Positions 25,950-33,922 of a stretch of DNA of 64,000 nucleotides are shown here, one piece after another. The notes under the pieces are model-generated. The model was not told the origin of the DNA and did no database searches. It was given only the letters and a program-made list of their open reading frames with translations. This stretch comes from Deltaproteobacteria bacterium (GTDB lineage Bacteria > Desulfobacterota > Desulfomonilia > UBA1062), in NCBI GenBank assembly GCA_017992605.1, contig JAGOOG010000001.1:1-64000 (forward strand), in the 5' to 3' direction. Numbering within the stretch: position 1 is the stretch's first letter; each line of letters opens with the position of its first letter. The translations under genes and the position numbers were made by a program.

Positions 25950-27110
25950 ATGGATTATCAGCTTTCAGCGGACCAGGTGAAGCTGGAGCAGGACATTGCT
26001 GCTTTCTGCTCGGCAGAGATCGCACCACGGGCAGCGAAGCTGGAACGCAGTCCTGCCCGGGAGAAGGATGCCCTCATGAGGGACAACCTGAAAAGGCTCG
26101 GGAGAGCGGGGTGGCTGGCCGCCGGCCATGGGCCCGACGGGATGGACCTGGTCACGCTGTACCTGGTCGGGGAGGCGACCGCCAGGGCGTGCCCGGCCAC
26201 CTTCATCAGCATGCGTGCGAGCACGTTCCTGTGCGCGGGCGCAATCAGGCTTTTCGGAACCAAGGCCCAGAAGGACCGCTGTCTCACGGGTCTTCTGAGC
26301 GGCGAGACCGTCGGCGCGCTGGCCTACTCCGAGGACCAGGCGGGCACCGACATGGCCGGGATCACCGCCACCGCTCGGGAGGACCACGGGACATGGCTGC
26401 TCAGCGGCACCAAGGACATCGTGGTCAATGCCCCCATGGCGGACCTCTTCCTCGTGCTTGCCTGGCATGACCGTCCGGCAGGTCCGGATTCGGGCATGAG
26501 CCTCTTCCTCGTCGAGAAGAAGGCGGAGGGTCTCAGCGTCGGCCACCGGGTCGAAACGATGGGCCTGAAGGGCGCCCCTCTGGCATCGGTGACGCTGGAC
26601 GGGTGCGCTTCGGCAGGGATTCTCGGCGACGTGCCCGGCCAGGGTCTCGGGCAGATGAAGCGCCTCATGGCCATGGGTGCTGTCGGGATGGCTGCGTTGA
26701 GCGTCGGCATCGGGATGGCCTGCATGGAGATATCCACGGCTCACGCCAAGGCGAGGATGGCTTTCGGACGGAAGATCGGCATGTTCCAGGATGTAGGCTT
26801 CAAGCTGGCGGACATGTTCGCCTACAACGACCTCGGCAGGATGCTCGCCCTGCGGGCGGCCTGGGGCTTCAACACCGGTGACCGCGAAGCCGATGTTCTG
26901 GCATCGTGCGCCAAGCTCTTTGCCGGCGAGGCCGCGACGAAGATCGTGAACTGGGGCATGCAGATCTTTGCCGGCCACGGGTACCTCGCAGGCACCGACA
27001 TGGAGCGTCTCTACCGCGACGCCAAGTTCGGCGAGATCTGCGAGAGGACCTCCGAGATGCTCAGGCAGGAGATCTCTCAGCAGGAGCTCGACAGGTTCGT
27101 GACGGCATGA
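25950..27110 (+). CDS. Acyl-CoA dehydrogenase, second subunit or paralogue
   Basis: 386 residues, divergent from its neighbour. The substrate/FAD loop reads GALAYSEDQAGTD instead of the usual T-E-P-G-SG-SD pattern. The helix with AFGRKIGMFQDVGFKLADM and the FAGHGYLAGTD loop are typical. Here the catalytic glutamate is present as Glu365 in ERTSE (for the usual EGT-S). The first 110 residues are more variable than usual. The two dehydrogenases lie 25 bases apart and complement each other in active-site residues, which suggests a hetero-oligomer like the alpha2beta2 dehydrogenases of actinobacterial steroid degradation (inference). Electrons would go to an ETF, not encoded here. Confidence 0.9.
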   Translation: MDYQLSADQVKLEQDIAAFCSAEIAPRAAKLERSPAREKDALMRDNLKRLGRAGWLAAGHGPDGMDLVTLYLVGEATARACPATFISMRASTFLCAGAIRLFGTKAQKDRCLTGLLSGETVGALAYSEDQAGTDMAGITATAREDHGTWLLSGTKDIVVNAPMADLFLVLAWHDRPAGPDSGMSLFLVEKKAEGLSVGHRVETMGLKGAPLASVTLDGCASAGILGDVPGQGLGQMKRLMAMGAVGMAALSVGIGMACMEISTAHAKARMAFGRKIGMFQDVGFKLADMFAYNDLGRMLALRAAWGFNTGDREADVLASCAKLFAGEAATKIVNWGMQIFAGHGYLAGTDMERLYRDAKFGEICERTSEMLRQEISQQELDRFVTA

Positions 27111-27133
27111 GCGCTCTGGGCGAAAGATTTGAA

Positions 27134-27162
27134 CCCCTCGGAATCGTCATCTGCCCGAGGGG
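27134..27162 (+). terminator. Hairpin downstream of the second acyl-CoA dehydrogenase
   Basis: CCCCTCGG (27134-27141), a 13-base loop and CCGAGGGG (27155-27162): an 8-bp GC-rich stem 24 bases after the stop. No U-run follows, so it is at best a weak or Rho-assisted terminator, or an mRNA 3'-end stabiliser. Confidence 0.4.
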
Positions 27163-27188
27163 AGAGATGGTTATGCTGATGAGCTTCG

Positions 27189-27331
27189 GAAAATGGCGGA
27201 AAATGGGGTCAGCGGAAAATGGGGTCAGAGTCGATTTTTCATACCATACGACCAGAAGGATTGAGAATTTTGACTATAAAAAACGACTCCGACCCCATTT
27301 AACGCGACCCCATTTAACGACCCCATTTAAA
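27189..27331. repeat. GGGGTC inverted-repeat element, locus 3, inside the acyl-CoA cluster
   Basis: Occupies much of the 323-base gap between the dehydrogenase and carboxylase genes; the rest of the gap shows only a hairpin (27134) and the carboxylase ribosome site. The left side is stacked: GGAAAATGGC, GGAAAATGGGGTCAGC, then GGAAAATGGGGTCAGAGTCG. The right side mirrors it: CGACTCCGACCCCATTTAACG, CGACCCCATTTAACG and ACCCCATTTAA. The middle (27240-27280) is AT-rich. The symmetrical, progressively truncated tips suggest repeated insertion into, or slippage at, the element's own ends. No coding potential. Confidence 0.8.
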
Positions 27332-27433
27332 TCTGGCTTGCTTGGAGTGATAATCATTTTGATGGGGTTCAACGGGGCGGATGTAGATAAGACTGAAACA
27401 AACGTGAGTCTCTAAAACCAAGAGGGCAGAGCC

Positions 27434-29050
27434 ATGGACGTCATTGAAACCCGTATCGACACCAACTCGGACGAGTACAAGCGGAACTTCGAGGCCATGG
27501 AGCTCCTCGTGGCAGATCTCAAGGAGGAGCTGAGAAAGGCGAGGGAGGAACGGCCCCAGAAGGACGTCGACCGTTTGAAGAAACAGGGCAAGCTCCCTGT
27601 TCGTACCAAGCTCGACATGCTCCTGGACAGGAACACCCCGTTTCTCGAGATCGCGCCGCTGGCAGCCCGGGGCATGTACGACGGCAAGGTCCACGCGGCA
27701 GGCCTGGTGGCCGGCATCGGCATCGTGGAAGGCCACGAGGTGCTCGTGGTGGCCAGCGACGCCATGATCAAGGGCGGCGCAGTCTACCCCATGGGCGTCA
27801 AGAAGAACCTCAGGTGCCAGACCATCTGCATGGAGAACAGGCTGCCCATGGTGAGCCTTCTCGACTCGGCCGGTGCGTACCTGCCCCTGCAGTCCGAGAT
27901 CTTCCCGGACGTCGACGACGGCGGCCGGATCTTCTACAACCAGGCCGTCATCTCCAAGATGGGCATACCCCAGATAACCGCGGTCATGGGTCTGTGCACG
28001 GCAGGCGGGGCCTACGTACCGGCCATGTCCGACGAGGTGGTGCACGTCAAGGGGACCGGGGCCATCTTCCTGGGAGGCCCGCCGCTTGTCAAGGCCGCCA
28101 CGGGCGAGGAGGTGACCGCGGACCAGCTGGGCGGTGCAGAGGTACACTGCATCGAGTCGGGCGTTTCAGACTACTTCGCTGAGGACGACGCCCACGCCAT
28201 ATCCATCGTGCGCAAGATCGTAAAGGCCTTGCCGATGAACGAGAAGGCGAAGCTCACCATGCGCGAGCCAAGGCCTCCCATCTACGAACCCAGGGAGCTC
28301 TACGGGATCGTGAGCAGGGACCTGAAGGTGCCCTACGACTGCCGCGAGATCATCGCGCGCATGGTGGACGGCAGCGAGTTCCTCGAGTTCAAGGAGCTCT
28401 ACGGGCCAACCCTCGTGTGCGGGTTCGCCTCCATCCACGGCTACCCCGTGGGCATCCTGGGGAACAACGGGATCCTGTTCTCGGACAGCTCGCTCAAGGC
28501 CACCCAGTTCATCCAGCTCTGCGACCGGCGGGGCATCCCGCTGCTCTTCCTGCAGAACATCAACGGCTACATCATCGGCCGCCAGTACGAGAGACTCGGC
28601 ATCACCAAGGACGGCCACAAGATGGTCAACGCCGTTTCGACCAGCACGGTGCCGAAATTCACGGTCATCGTGGGCGCGTCGTTCGGGGCCGGCAACTACG
28701 GCATGTGCGGCCGGGCCTACTCACCGCGGTTCCTGTGGATGTGGCCGAACGCCCAGATCGGCGTCATGGGAGGCGAGCAGGCCGCAGGCGTGCTCATCAC
28801 GCTCAAGAACGACCAGAACGCCAAGGCGGGACTTCCCCCCATGACCCCGGATGAGGAGGACCTCATCCGGAAGCCCATCGTGGACGCCGCCAGGGCGCAG
28901 GGCGATGCCTACTACAGCACCGCGAACCTGTGGGATGACGGTATTCTCGACCCCGTGGACACGAGAAACGTCCTGGGGCTCGCCATCTCGGCGGCTCTGA
29001 ACGCGCCGCTGAGGGATGACAGGGTGGGATTCGGGATATTCAGGATGTAG
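27434..29050 (+). CDS. Acyl-CoA carboxylase carboxyltransferase (beta) subunit, methylcrotonyl/geranyl-CoA carboxylase type
   Basis: 538 residues with the two crotonase-fold carboxyltransferase domains. Oxyanion-hole glycine pairs are in MGLCTAGGAYVPAM (N-domain) and VGASFGAGNYGMCGRAYSPRF (C-domain), and the closing pattern WPNAQIGVMGGEQAAGVL is typical of MccB/LiuB/AtuC. In the acyl-binding loop it reads QNINGYIIG, where methylcrotonyl-CoA carboxylases usually have QNITGFMVG; this may point to a different branched substrate. It moves CO2 from biotin to the gamma-methyl of a beta-methyl-enoyl-CoA. The ribosome site is GAGGG. It is followed 14 bases on by biotin carboxylase. MccB is the family call; the substrate is not assigned. 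Confidence 0.92.
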   Translation: MDVIETRIDTNSDEYKRNFEAMELLVADLKEELRKAREERPQKDVDRLKKQGKLPVRTKLDMLLDRNTPFLEIAPLAARGMYDGKVHAAGLVAGIGIVEGHEVLVVASDAMIKGGAVYPMGVKKNLRCQTICMENRLPMVSLLDSAGAYLPLQSEIFPDVDDGGRIFYNQAVISKMGIPQITAVMGLCTAGGAYVPAMSDEVVHVKGTGAIFLGGPPLVKAATGEEVTADQLGGAEVHCIESGVSDYFAEDDAHAISIVRKIVKALPMNEKAKLTMREPRPPIYEPRELYGIVSRDLKVPYDCREIIARMVDGSEFLEFKELYGPTLVCGFASIHGYPVGILGNNGILFSDSSLKATQFIQLCDRRGIPLLFLQNINGYIIGRQYERLGITKDGHKMVNAVSTSTVPKFTVIVGASFGAGNYGMCGRAYSPRFLWMWPNAQIGVMGGEQAAGVLITLKNDQNAKAGLPPMTPDEEDLIRKPIVDAARAQGDAYYSTANLWDDGILDPVDTRNVLGLAISAALNAPLRDDRVGFGIFRM

Positions 29051-29064
29051 AGAGGAAGACACCT

Positions 29065-30552
29065 ATGTTCGACAAGATCCTCATCGCCAACCGTGGAGAG
29101 ATTGCAGTGCGCATCATGGCGACCTGCCGCGAGATGGGCATCAAAACAGTGGCTGTCTATTCCGGGGTGGACCGCGAGGCGCTGCACGTGCTGGAGGCGG
29201 ACGAGGCAGTGCTCCTCGGCCCGGCCGAACCATCGGAGAGCTACCTCAACGTGGACAGGATCATCGAGGCGGCACAGGCGACCGGGGCCCGGGCCATTCA
29301 CCCCGGGTACGGGTTCCTGGCGGAGAATGCCTCCTTTGCGGAGCGATGCGAGAAAGAACGAATCGTCTTCATCGGGCCGCCGGCCAAGGCCATCCGCGAC
29401 CTGGGAGACAAGACCGTGGCCCGGCGGACTATGCAGGGCAGCGGGGTGCCGGTCATCCCGGGCATGATGAACCCCGAGGGTGACACCACAAAGCTCGCGA
29501 AAGAGGCAGAGAGGATCGGCTACCCGGTTCTCATCAAGGCCGCCGGCGGGGGAGGCGGCAAGGGCATGCGGGTGGTCCGCGACCCGAAGGAATTCGAGGA
29601 TGCGTGCATGTCGGCCTCGCGTGAGGCGAAGAGCGCCTTCGGAAACCCCGACATCTACCTCGAAAAGTACATCGACAAGCCCCGCCACGTGGAGTTCCAG
29701 GTGCTGGCCGACACCCAGGGGAACGTGATCCATCTCCTGGAACGCGAGTGCTCCATCCAGCGCAGGCACCAGAAGATCATCGAGGAGACGCCGTCTCCCG
29801 CGCTGACCCCCCGGCTCCGCGAAGAAATGGGAAAGGCCGCCGTCGCAGCCGCAAGGGCATCAGGGTATGTCAATGCAGGGACCGTGGAATTCCTCCTCGA
29901 CCAGGAAGGGAAGTTCTACTTCCTCGAGGTCAACACCCGTCTCCAGGTGGAGCACCCCATAACCGAGACGATCACGGGCATCGACCTGGTGCGCCTGCAG
30001 ATCGAGATCGCTGCGGGCAGTCCCCTGGGGCTCTCCCAGTCCGACATCGTGGGAAGGGGCCACGCCATCGAGTGCCGCATCTATGCGGAGGACCCGCTGA
30101 GCGCGTTCATGCCGTCACCGGGCAGGATCCACTTCGTGAAGGAACCCCGGGGGCCCGGCATCAGGAACGACTCCGGCGTGTATTCAGGTTTCACCGTGCC
30201 CATGGAATACGACCCGATCCTGGCCAAGCTCATCGTGCACGCCGGGTCGAGGAAGGCCTGCCTGGAACGGATGATCAGGGCGCTGCACGACTACGTGATC
30301 CTCGGGGTTCTGACGCCCATACCGTTCCTCATCGATGTGCTCCGGTCCGAGGCCTTCGTGAAAGGAGACACCTACACCGATTTCCTCGACACACACTTTG
30401 CCGACTGGCAGCCCGGGACGAAGGACGCATCGCTGGTGGGCCTGGCATATGTCATCGACCAGCTCGCGGGGAAGAGGAAACCTGCAAAGGGCGTGCAGGC
30501 AGATGCCGAGGCGAGTTCGCCGTGGAAGACCCTGGGCCATTTCAGACCGTGA
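29065..30552 (+). CDS. Biotin carboxylase subunit of acyl-CoA carboxylase
   Basis: 495 residues: a pre-ATP-grasp domain (ILIANRGEIAVRI), an ATP-grasp domain with the glycine loop AAGGGGGKGMRVV, ECSIQRRHQKIIEETPSP, and the catalytic EVNTRLQVEHPITE, then the biotin carboxylase C-terminal domain (GHAIECRIYAEDP). It carboxylates biotin with bicarbonate and ATP. In most methylcrotonyl- and geranyl-CoA carboxylases this is fused to the biotin carrier as a ~660-residue alpha chain. Here the carrier is a separate gene, so the enzyme has three polypeptides. Twelve bases separate it from the carrier gene. Confidence 0.94.
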   Translation: MFDKILIANRGEIAVRIMATCREMGIKTVAVYSGVDREALHVLEADEAVLLGPAEPSESYLNVDRIIEAAQATGARAIHPGYGFLAENASFAERCEKERIVFIGPPAKAIRDLGDKTVARRTMQGSGVPVIPGMMNPEGDTTKLAKEAERIGYPVLIKAAGGGGGKGMRVVRDPKEFEDACMSASREAKSAFGNPDIYLEKYIDKPRHVEFQVLADTQGNVIHLLERECSIQRRHQKIIEETPSPALTPRLREEMGKAAVAAARASGYVNAGTVEFLLDQEGKFYFLEVNTRLQVEHPITETITGIDLVRLQIEIAAGSPLGLSQSDIVGRGHAIECRIYAEDPLSAFMPSPGRIHFVKEPRGPGIRNDSGVYSGFTVPMEYDPILAKLIVHAGSRKACLERMIRALHDYVILGVLTPIPFLIDVLRSEAFVKGDTYTDFLDTHFADWQPGTKDASLVGLAYVIDQLAGKRKPAKGVQADAEASSPWKTLGHFRP

Positions 30553-30564
30553 CGGAGACGAGCC

Positions 30565-31089
30565 ATGAACTATAACCTGAAGATAGCGGGTAAAGACGTA
30601 CCTGTTCAGTGCGATCTCAAGGATGACGGAACGCTGTCCGCAGCCCTTGGCAACGACCGGTTCGAGGCACGCTTCACCGTGATCTCGCCCAATCACATCC
30701 ACCTGGTGGTCTCAGGCCAGGGCATGAACGTGTACCTGGCCGACGACCCCCTGGGCAAGCTCGTCAACGTGGGCGGCACCACCTGGCTCGTTCAGGACGC
30801 CGATGCCCTCGCCCAGGCAGGCCCACGCAGGAAAGGGCTCAAGGACCTCCCCCAGGAGGTGACCCCGCCCATGCCGTCGGTGGTGGTCCGCATCCTGGTG
30901 GCAGAGGGCGACCGCGTGGAAAAGGGGAAAGGCGTCGTGGTGGTTTCGGCCATGAAGATGGAGACCACGCTCCAGGCGCCCTTTGCCGGAACGGTTCTCA
31001 AGGTCAACGTGGCCGAGGGAGACAAGGTCATGCCCGGCGAGATCCTCGTGAACATCGAGAAGGAAGAGGCGGCGCAGGAACAGGAGTGA
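30565..31089 (+). CDS. Biotin carboxyl carrier protein of acyl-CoA carboxylase
   Basis: 174 residues. The C-terminal biotinyl domain (about 98-167) carries SAMKMETT with Lys131 as the biotin site. The N-terminal ~85 residues form a separate beta-rich region like the BT (subunit-tethering) domain of methylcrotonyl-CoA carboxylase alpha chains, which suggests the gene arose by splitting such a chain. It has an acidic C-terminal tail (EKEEAAQEQE). It is the last of the carboxylase genes before a strong intergenic hairpin. Confidence 0.93.
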   Translation: MNYNLKIAGKDVPVQCDLKDDGTLSAALGNDRFEARFTVISPNHIHLVVSGQGMNVYLADDPLGKLVNVGGTTWLVQDADALAQAGPRRKGLKDLPQEVTPPMPSVVVRILVAEGDRVEKGKGVVVVSAMKMETTLQAPFAGTVLKVNVAEGDKVMPGEILVNIEKEEAAQEQE

Positions 31090-31119
31090 GCGGAGAGTTT
31101 GCAGCGCCTCCGGCGCTGG

Positions 31120-31174
31120 CCTCTTCATCTCAAGCATTCCGGCAAAAAGACCCGGAATGCTCGAGATGAAGAGG
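31120..31174. repeat. 23-bp near-perfect inverted repeat inside the acyl-CoA operon
   Basis: Left arm 31120-31142 (CCTCTTCATCTCAAGCATTC...), a 9-base loop CAAAAAGAC and right arm 31152-31174, complementary except at one position. A second small hairpin AGCGCC-TCC-GGCGCT precedes it (31103-31117). No U-run follows. It lies in the 128-base gap between the biotin carrier and crotonase genes. It could be an RNA-processing or stability element, a Rho-dependent attenuator, or a small palindromic repeat. It has no similarity to the GGGGTC elements. Confidence 0.85.
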
Positions 31175-31217
31175 TTAGGAAGGAATTACATGGAATATCA
31201 GTAAGGAGGAAGCGCAT

Positions 31218-31988
31218 ATGTCCGACGACCACCTTCTCTACCGGGTCGAGAACAACACGGCATACATCACGATAAACCGCGAGCAGCAGCGCAACGCCAT
31301 CACGCCCGAGGCCGTAGGCCTCTTCCACGACTACCTCGACAGGGCCCAGAGCGACCCGGAGGTGCGGGCCGTGCTGGTCACCGGTGCGGGAGAAAAGGCA
31401 TTCTGCACGGGGGCACAGCTGGGTGACGGCCTGTCCACCGACGGCAGGAAGGTCTTCGCACGGTATGCCGACCTGCTTAAGCGGCTCGCCACCTTCCCGA
31501 AGCCGACCGTGGCCCGCGTGAAGGGGTTCTGCCTGGCAGGCGGCATGGGGTTCATGCTGGCCTGCGACATCGTGATCGCCAGCGACGACTCCTGGTTCGG
31601 CACACCCGAAGTCAACGTGGGCCTGTGGCCCATGATGATCGGTGCGCTCATCTTCCGCAACGTACCCCGGAAGAAGGCCATGGAGATGATCCTGCTGGCG
31701 GATCGGATCAAGGCGGCCGATGCCCACGCCATGGGCCTGATCACGAGGGTGGTGCCCGCAGCCGGCCTGGACGGTGCCGTGGGTGATGTGCTGAAGAGCC
31801 TCGCTGCCAGGAGCCCCATCGGCATCAAGATCGGCAAGGAGGCCTTCCAGGCAGCCGAAGGCATGGACCTGGAAGAGGCCCTGGACTACCTGTCGGACAA
31901 GATCGCCGAGGTCGCCTCCACCGAGGACGCCCGGGAGGGCATCACGGCCTTCATCGAGAAGCGCAGCCCGGTCTTCAGGGGCAGGTGA
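31218..31988 (+). CDS. Enoyl-CoA hydratase/isomerase (crotonase) family protein
   Basis: 256 residues. Crotonase hallmarks: NREQQRNAI, the oxyanion loop FCTGAQLGDG and LAGGMGFMLACDIVIASDD. At the two catalytic glutamates of rat enoyl-CoA hydratase (E144, E164) this protein has Asp in ASDDSWFG and Glu in GTPEVNVGLWP. The loop after the second site lacks the P-G-GGTQRL motif of classical hydratases, as in methylglutaconyl-CoA hydratases (LiuC/AtuE type). In the cluster it would hydrate the carboxylated glutaconyl-type CoA ester. A strong AAGGAGG site precedes it, and it lies 9 bases before the AtuA gene. Confidence 0.9.
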   Translation: MSDDHLLYRVENNTAYITINREQQRNAITPEAVGLFHDYLDRAQSDPEVRAVLVTGAGEKAFCTGAQLGDGLSTDGRKVFARYADLLKRLATFPKPTVARVKGFCLAGGMGFMLACDIVIASDDSWFGTPEVNVGLWPMMIGALIFRNVPRKKAMEMILLADRIKAADAHAMGLITRVVPAAGLDGAVGDVLKSLAARSPIGIKIGKEAFQAAEGMDLEEALDYLSDKIAEVASTEDAREGITAFIEKRSPVFRGR

Positions 31989-31997
31989 GGAGGAGCC

Positions 31998-33785
31998 ATG
32001 GGCACGAACGATCGAAAGGGCACTGACAGGGTTATCATCGCCAACTGCAGCGGGTTCTTCGGGGACCGCCTGAGCGCGGCAAAGGAGATGGTCACGGGCG
32101 GCCCCATCGACTTCCTCACCGGCGACTACCTGGCCGAGCTCACCATGGCCATCCTCTTCAGGTCCAAGATGAAGGACCCGAACGGCGGCTACGTTCCGAC
32201 CTTCCTGCGGCAGATGGAACAGGTCATGGGCGAGTGCCTGGACCGGCGGATCCGGGTGGTTGCCAATGCCGGTGGCCTGAACCCGAAGGGCCTGGCCACG
32301 GAGCTGAAGAAGATCGCCGATAATCTCGGCCTGAACCCGAAGATCGCATACATCGAGGGGGACGACCTCATGCCGCGCCTCGCCGAGCTCCAGGCCGCCG
32401 GAGAGGAGTTCACCCACCTGGACAAGGGGACCGTCCTGAAGGACTCCAAGGCCATGACCATATCCGCCAACGCCTACTTCGGGTGCTGGGGCATCGTCAG
32501 GGCCCTCGAGGAGGGTGCTGACATCGTCGTGGGCGGCCGCATCGCAGACGCCTCGGTCGTGGTCGGCCCGGCGGCCTGGTGGTTCGGATGGAAGCGGGAC
32601 GACTGGGACCGCATCGCAGGTGCCTCCACGGCCGGCCACATCATCGAGTGCGGGGCCCAGGCCACGGGCGGCAACTTCTCGTTCATCGACGAGGTCCCGG
32701 ATTTCCGCAGGGTAGGCTTCCCCATCGCGGAGATAAGCGGCGACGGGTCGTTCATCATCACCAAACACCCGGGAACCGGTGGCCTCGTGTCCGTGGACAC
32801 GGTGAAGGCCCAGCTCCTCTACGAGATCAGGGAGCCCGCCTACCTGACCCCGGATGCGGTGGCCCGGTTCGACACCATCGCCATCTCCCAGGAAGGACCG
32901 GACCGGGTGAAGGTGGAGGGCGTGAAGGGGGAACCCCCCACGCCGACCACCAAGGTCTGCATCAATACCCTGGCAGGGTACCGCAACTCCATGACCGTGA
33001 TCCTGACCGGACTGGACATCGACAAGAAGGCCCGCATCATGGAGGAGGCCCTCTTCGACGCCATCGGCGGACGCGAGCAGTTCAAGGTGTGCAGCGTGCA
33101 GCTCGTCCGCTCCGACAAGGAAGACCCGGCCACCAACGAGGAGGCCTTTGCCTACCTGCGCATCACGGTGCTGGACCAGGACCAGAAGAAAGTGGACAAG
33201 ATCTCGTCGAAGGTCGTCGAACTCGCCCTGGCCAACATACCGGGGTTCACCGCCACAGCGCCTCCTGCCAAGGGGACGCCGGCCATCGTGTACTGGCCGG
33301 CCCTGGTTTCAAGCGGTCTGGTCAGCCAGAAGGTGGTGATCGGCGAGCAGGAGTTCACGGTGGAGGCGACGCAGCCGTCCGGCGGCTTCTCTGCCCCGCA
33401 CCCGCCGGAGGTGAAAATCCCTGCCGCACCGGGCGGCGAAATGGTCAGGGTCCCCTTCGGCAGGGTCTTCGCCGCCCGCTCGGGAGACAAGGGAGGGAAC
33501 GCCAACCTCGGCGTGTGGGCAAAGACCCCCGAGGCCTATGCGTTCCTGCGGAGTTTCCTGGAGACGGACAGGCTCAAGGCCATGCTTCCTGACCTGGCCC
33601 CCTACGAGATCGAGCGCTACGAGCTTCCCAACCTGCTGGCCCTGAACTTCTACATCAGGGGCATCCTGGGCGAGGGCGCGGCTGCATCGCTGCGCATGGA
33701 CCCCCAGGCCAAGACCCTGGGCGAGTATCTCCGGGCACGGGTGGTGGACGTCCCCGCATCCCTGGTCCCCGGTCGCGGTACATGA
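31998..33785 (+). CDS. AtuA family protein (DUF1446), acyclic terpene utilisation type
   Basis: 595 residues: an AtuA main domain (about 10-450), beginning VIIANCSGFFGDRLSAA and with the conserved GGRIADASVV near 180, joined to the small AtuA-like C-terminal domain (about 480-585, RSGDKGGNANLGVWA). AtuA is required for growth of Pseudomonas on citronellol-type terpenes, but its reaction is not established; homologues accompany branched-chain acyl-CoA carboxylase genes in many bacteria. Its position, with a GGAGGAG site right after the crotonase, ties this cluster to beta-branched acyl-CoA breakdown. Both domains in one chain is a common arrangement. Confidence 0.9.
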   Translation: MGTNDRKGTDRVIIANCSGFFGDRLSAAKEMVTGGPIDFLTGDYLAELTMAILFRSKMKDPNGGYVPTFLRQMEQVMGECLDRRIRVVANAGGLNPKGLATELKKIADNLGLNPKIAYIEGDDLMPRLAELQAAGEEFTHLDKGTVLKDSKAMTISANAYFGCWGIVRALEEGADIVVGGRIADASVVVGPAAWWFGWKRDDWDRIAGASTAGHIIECGAQATGGNFSFIDEVPDFRRVGFPIAEISGDGSFIITKHPGTGGLVSVDTVKAQLLYEIREPAYLTPDAVARFDTIAISQEGPDRVKVEGVKGEPPTPTTKVCINTLAGYRNSMTVILTGLDIDKKARIMEEALFDAIGGREQFKVCSVQLVRSDKEDPATNEEAFAYLRITVLDQDQKKVDKISSKVVELALANIPGFTATAPPAKGTPAIVYWPALVSSGLVSQKVVIGEQEFTVEATQPSGGFSAPHPPEVKIPAAPGGEMVRVPFGRVFAARSGDKGGNANLGVWAKTPEAYAFLRSFLETDRLKAMLPDLAPYEIERYELPNLLALNFYIRGILGEGAAASLRMDPQAKTLGEYLRARVVDVPASLVPGRGT

Positions 33786-33922
33786 GATGTTCAGGAAGAG
33801 GTGAGGTTTCTCGCACTATTCCCGAGATGCGCGCACGAGGTCATGTCCGGGACCATCGCCCGCATGGAGGGTTTCTAGAAAACCATGATGAGTCATGAAA
33901 AGAGACGGACCTGGAGGACACG

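Noticed and set aside
31125-32768. 547-codon minus-strand frame antisense to the crotonase and AtuA genes
   Set aside because: Shadow of two recognisable plus-strand genes.
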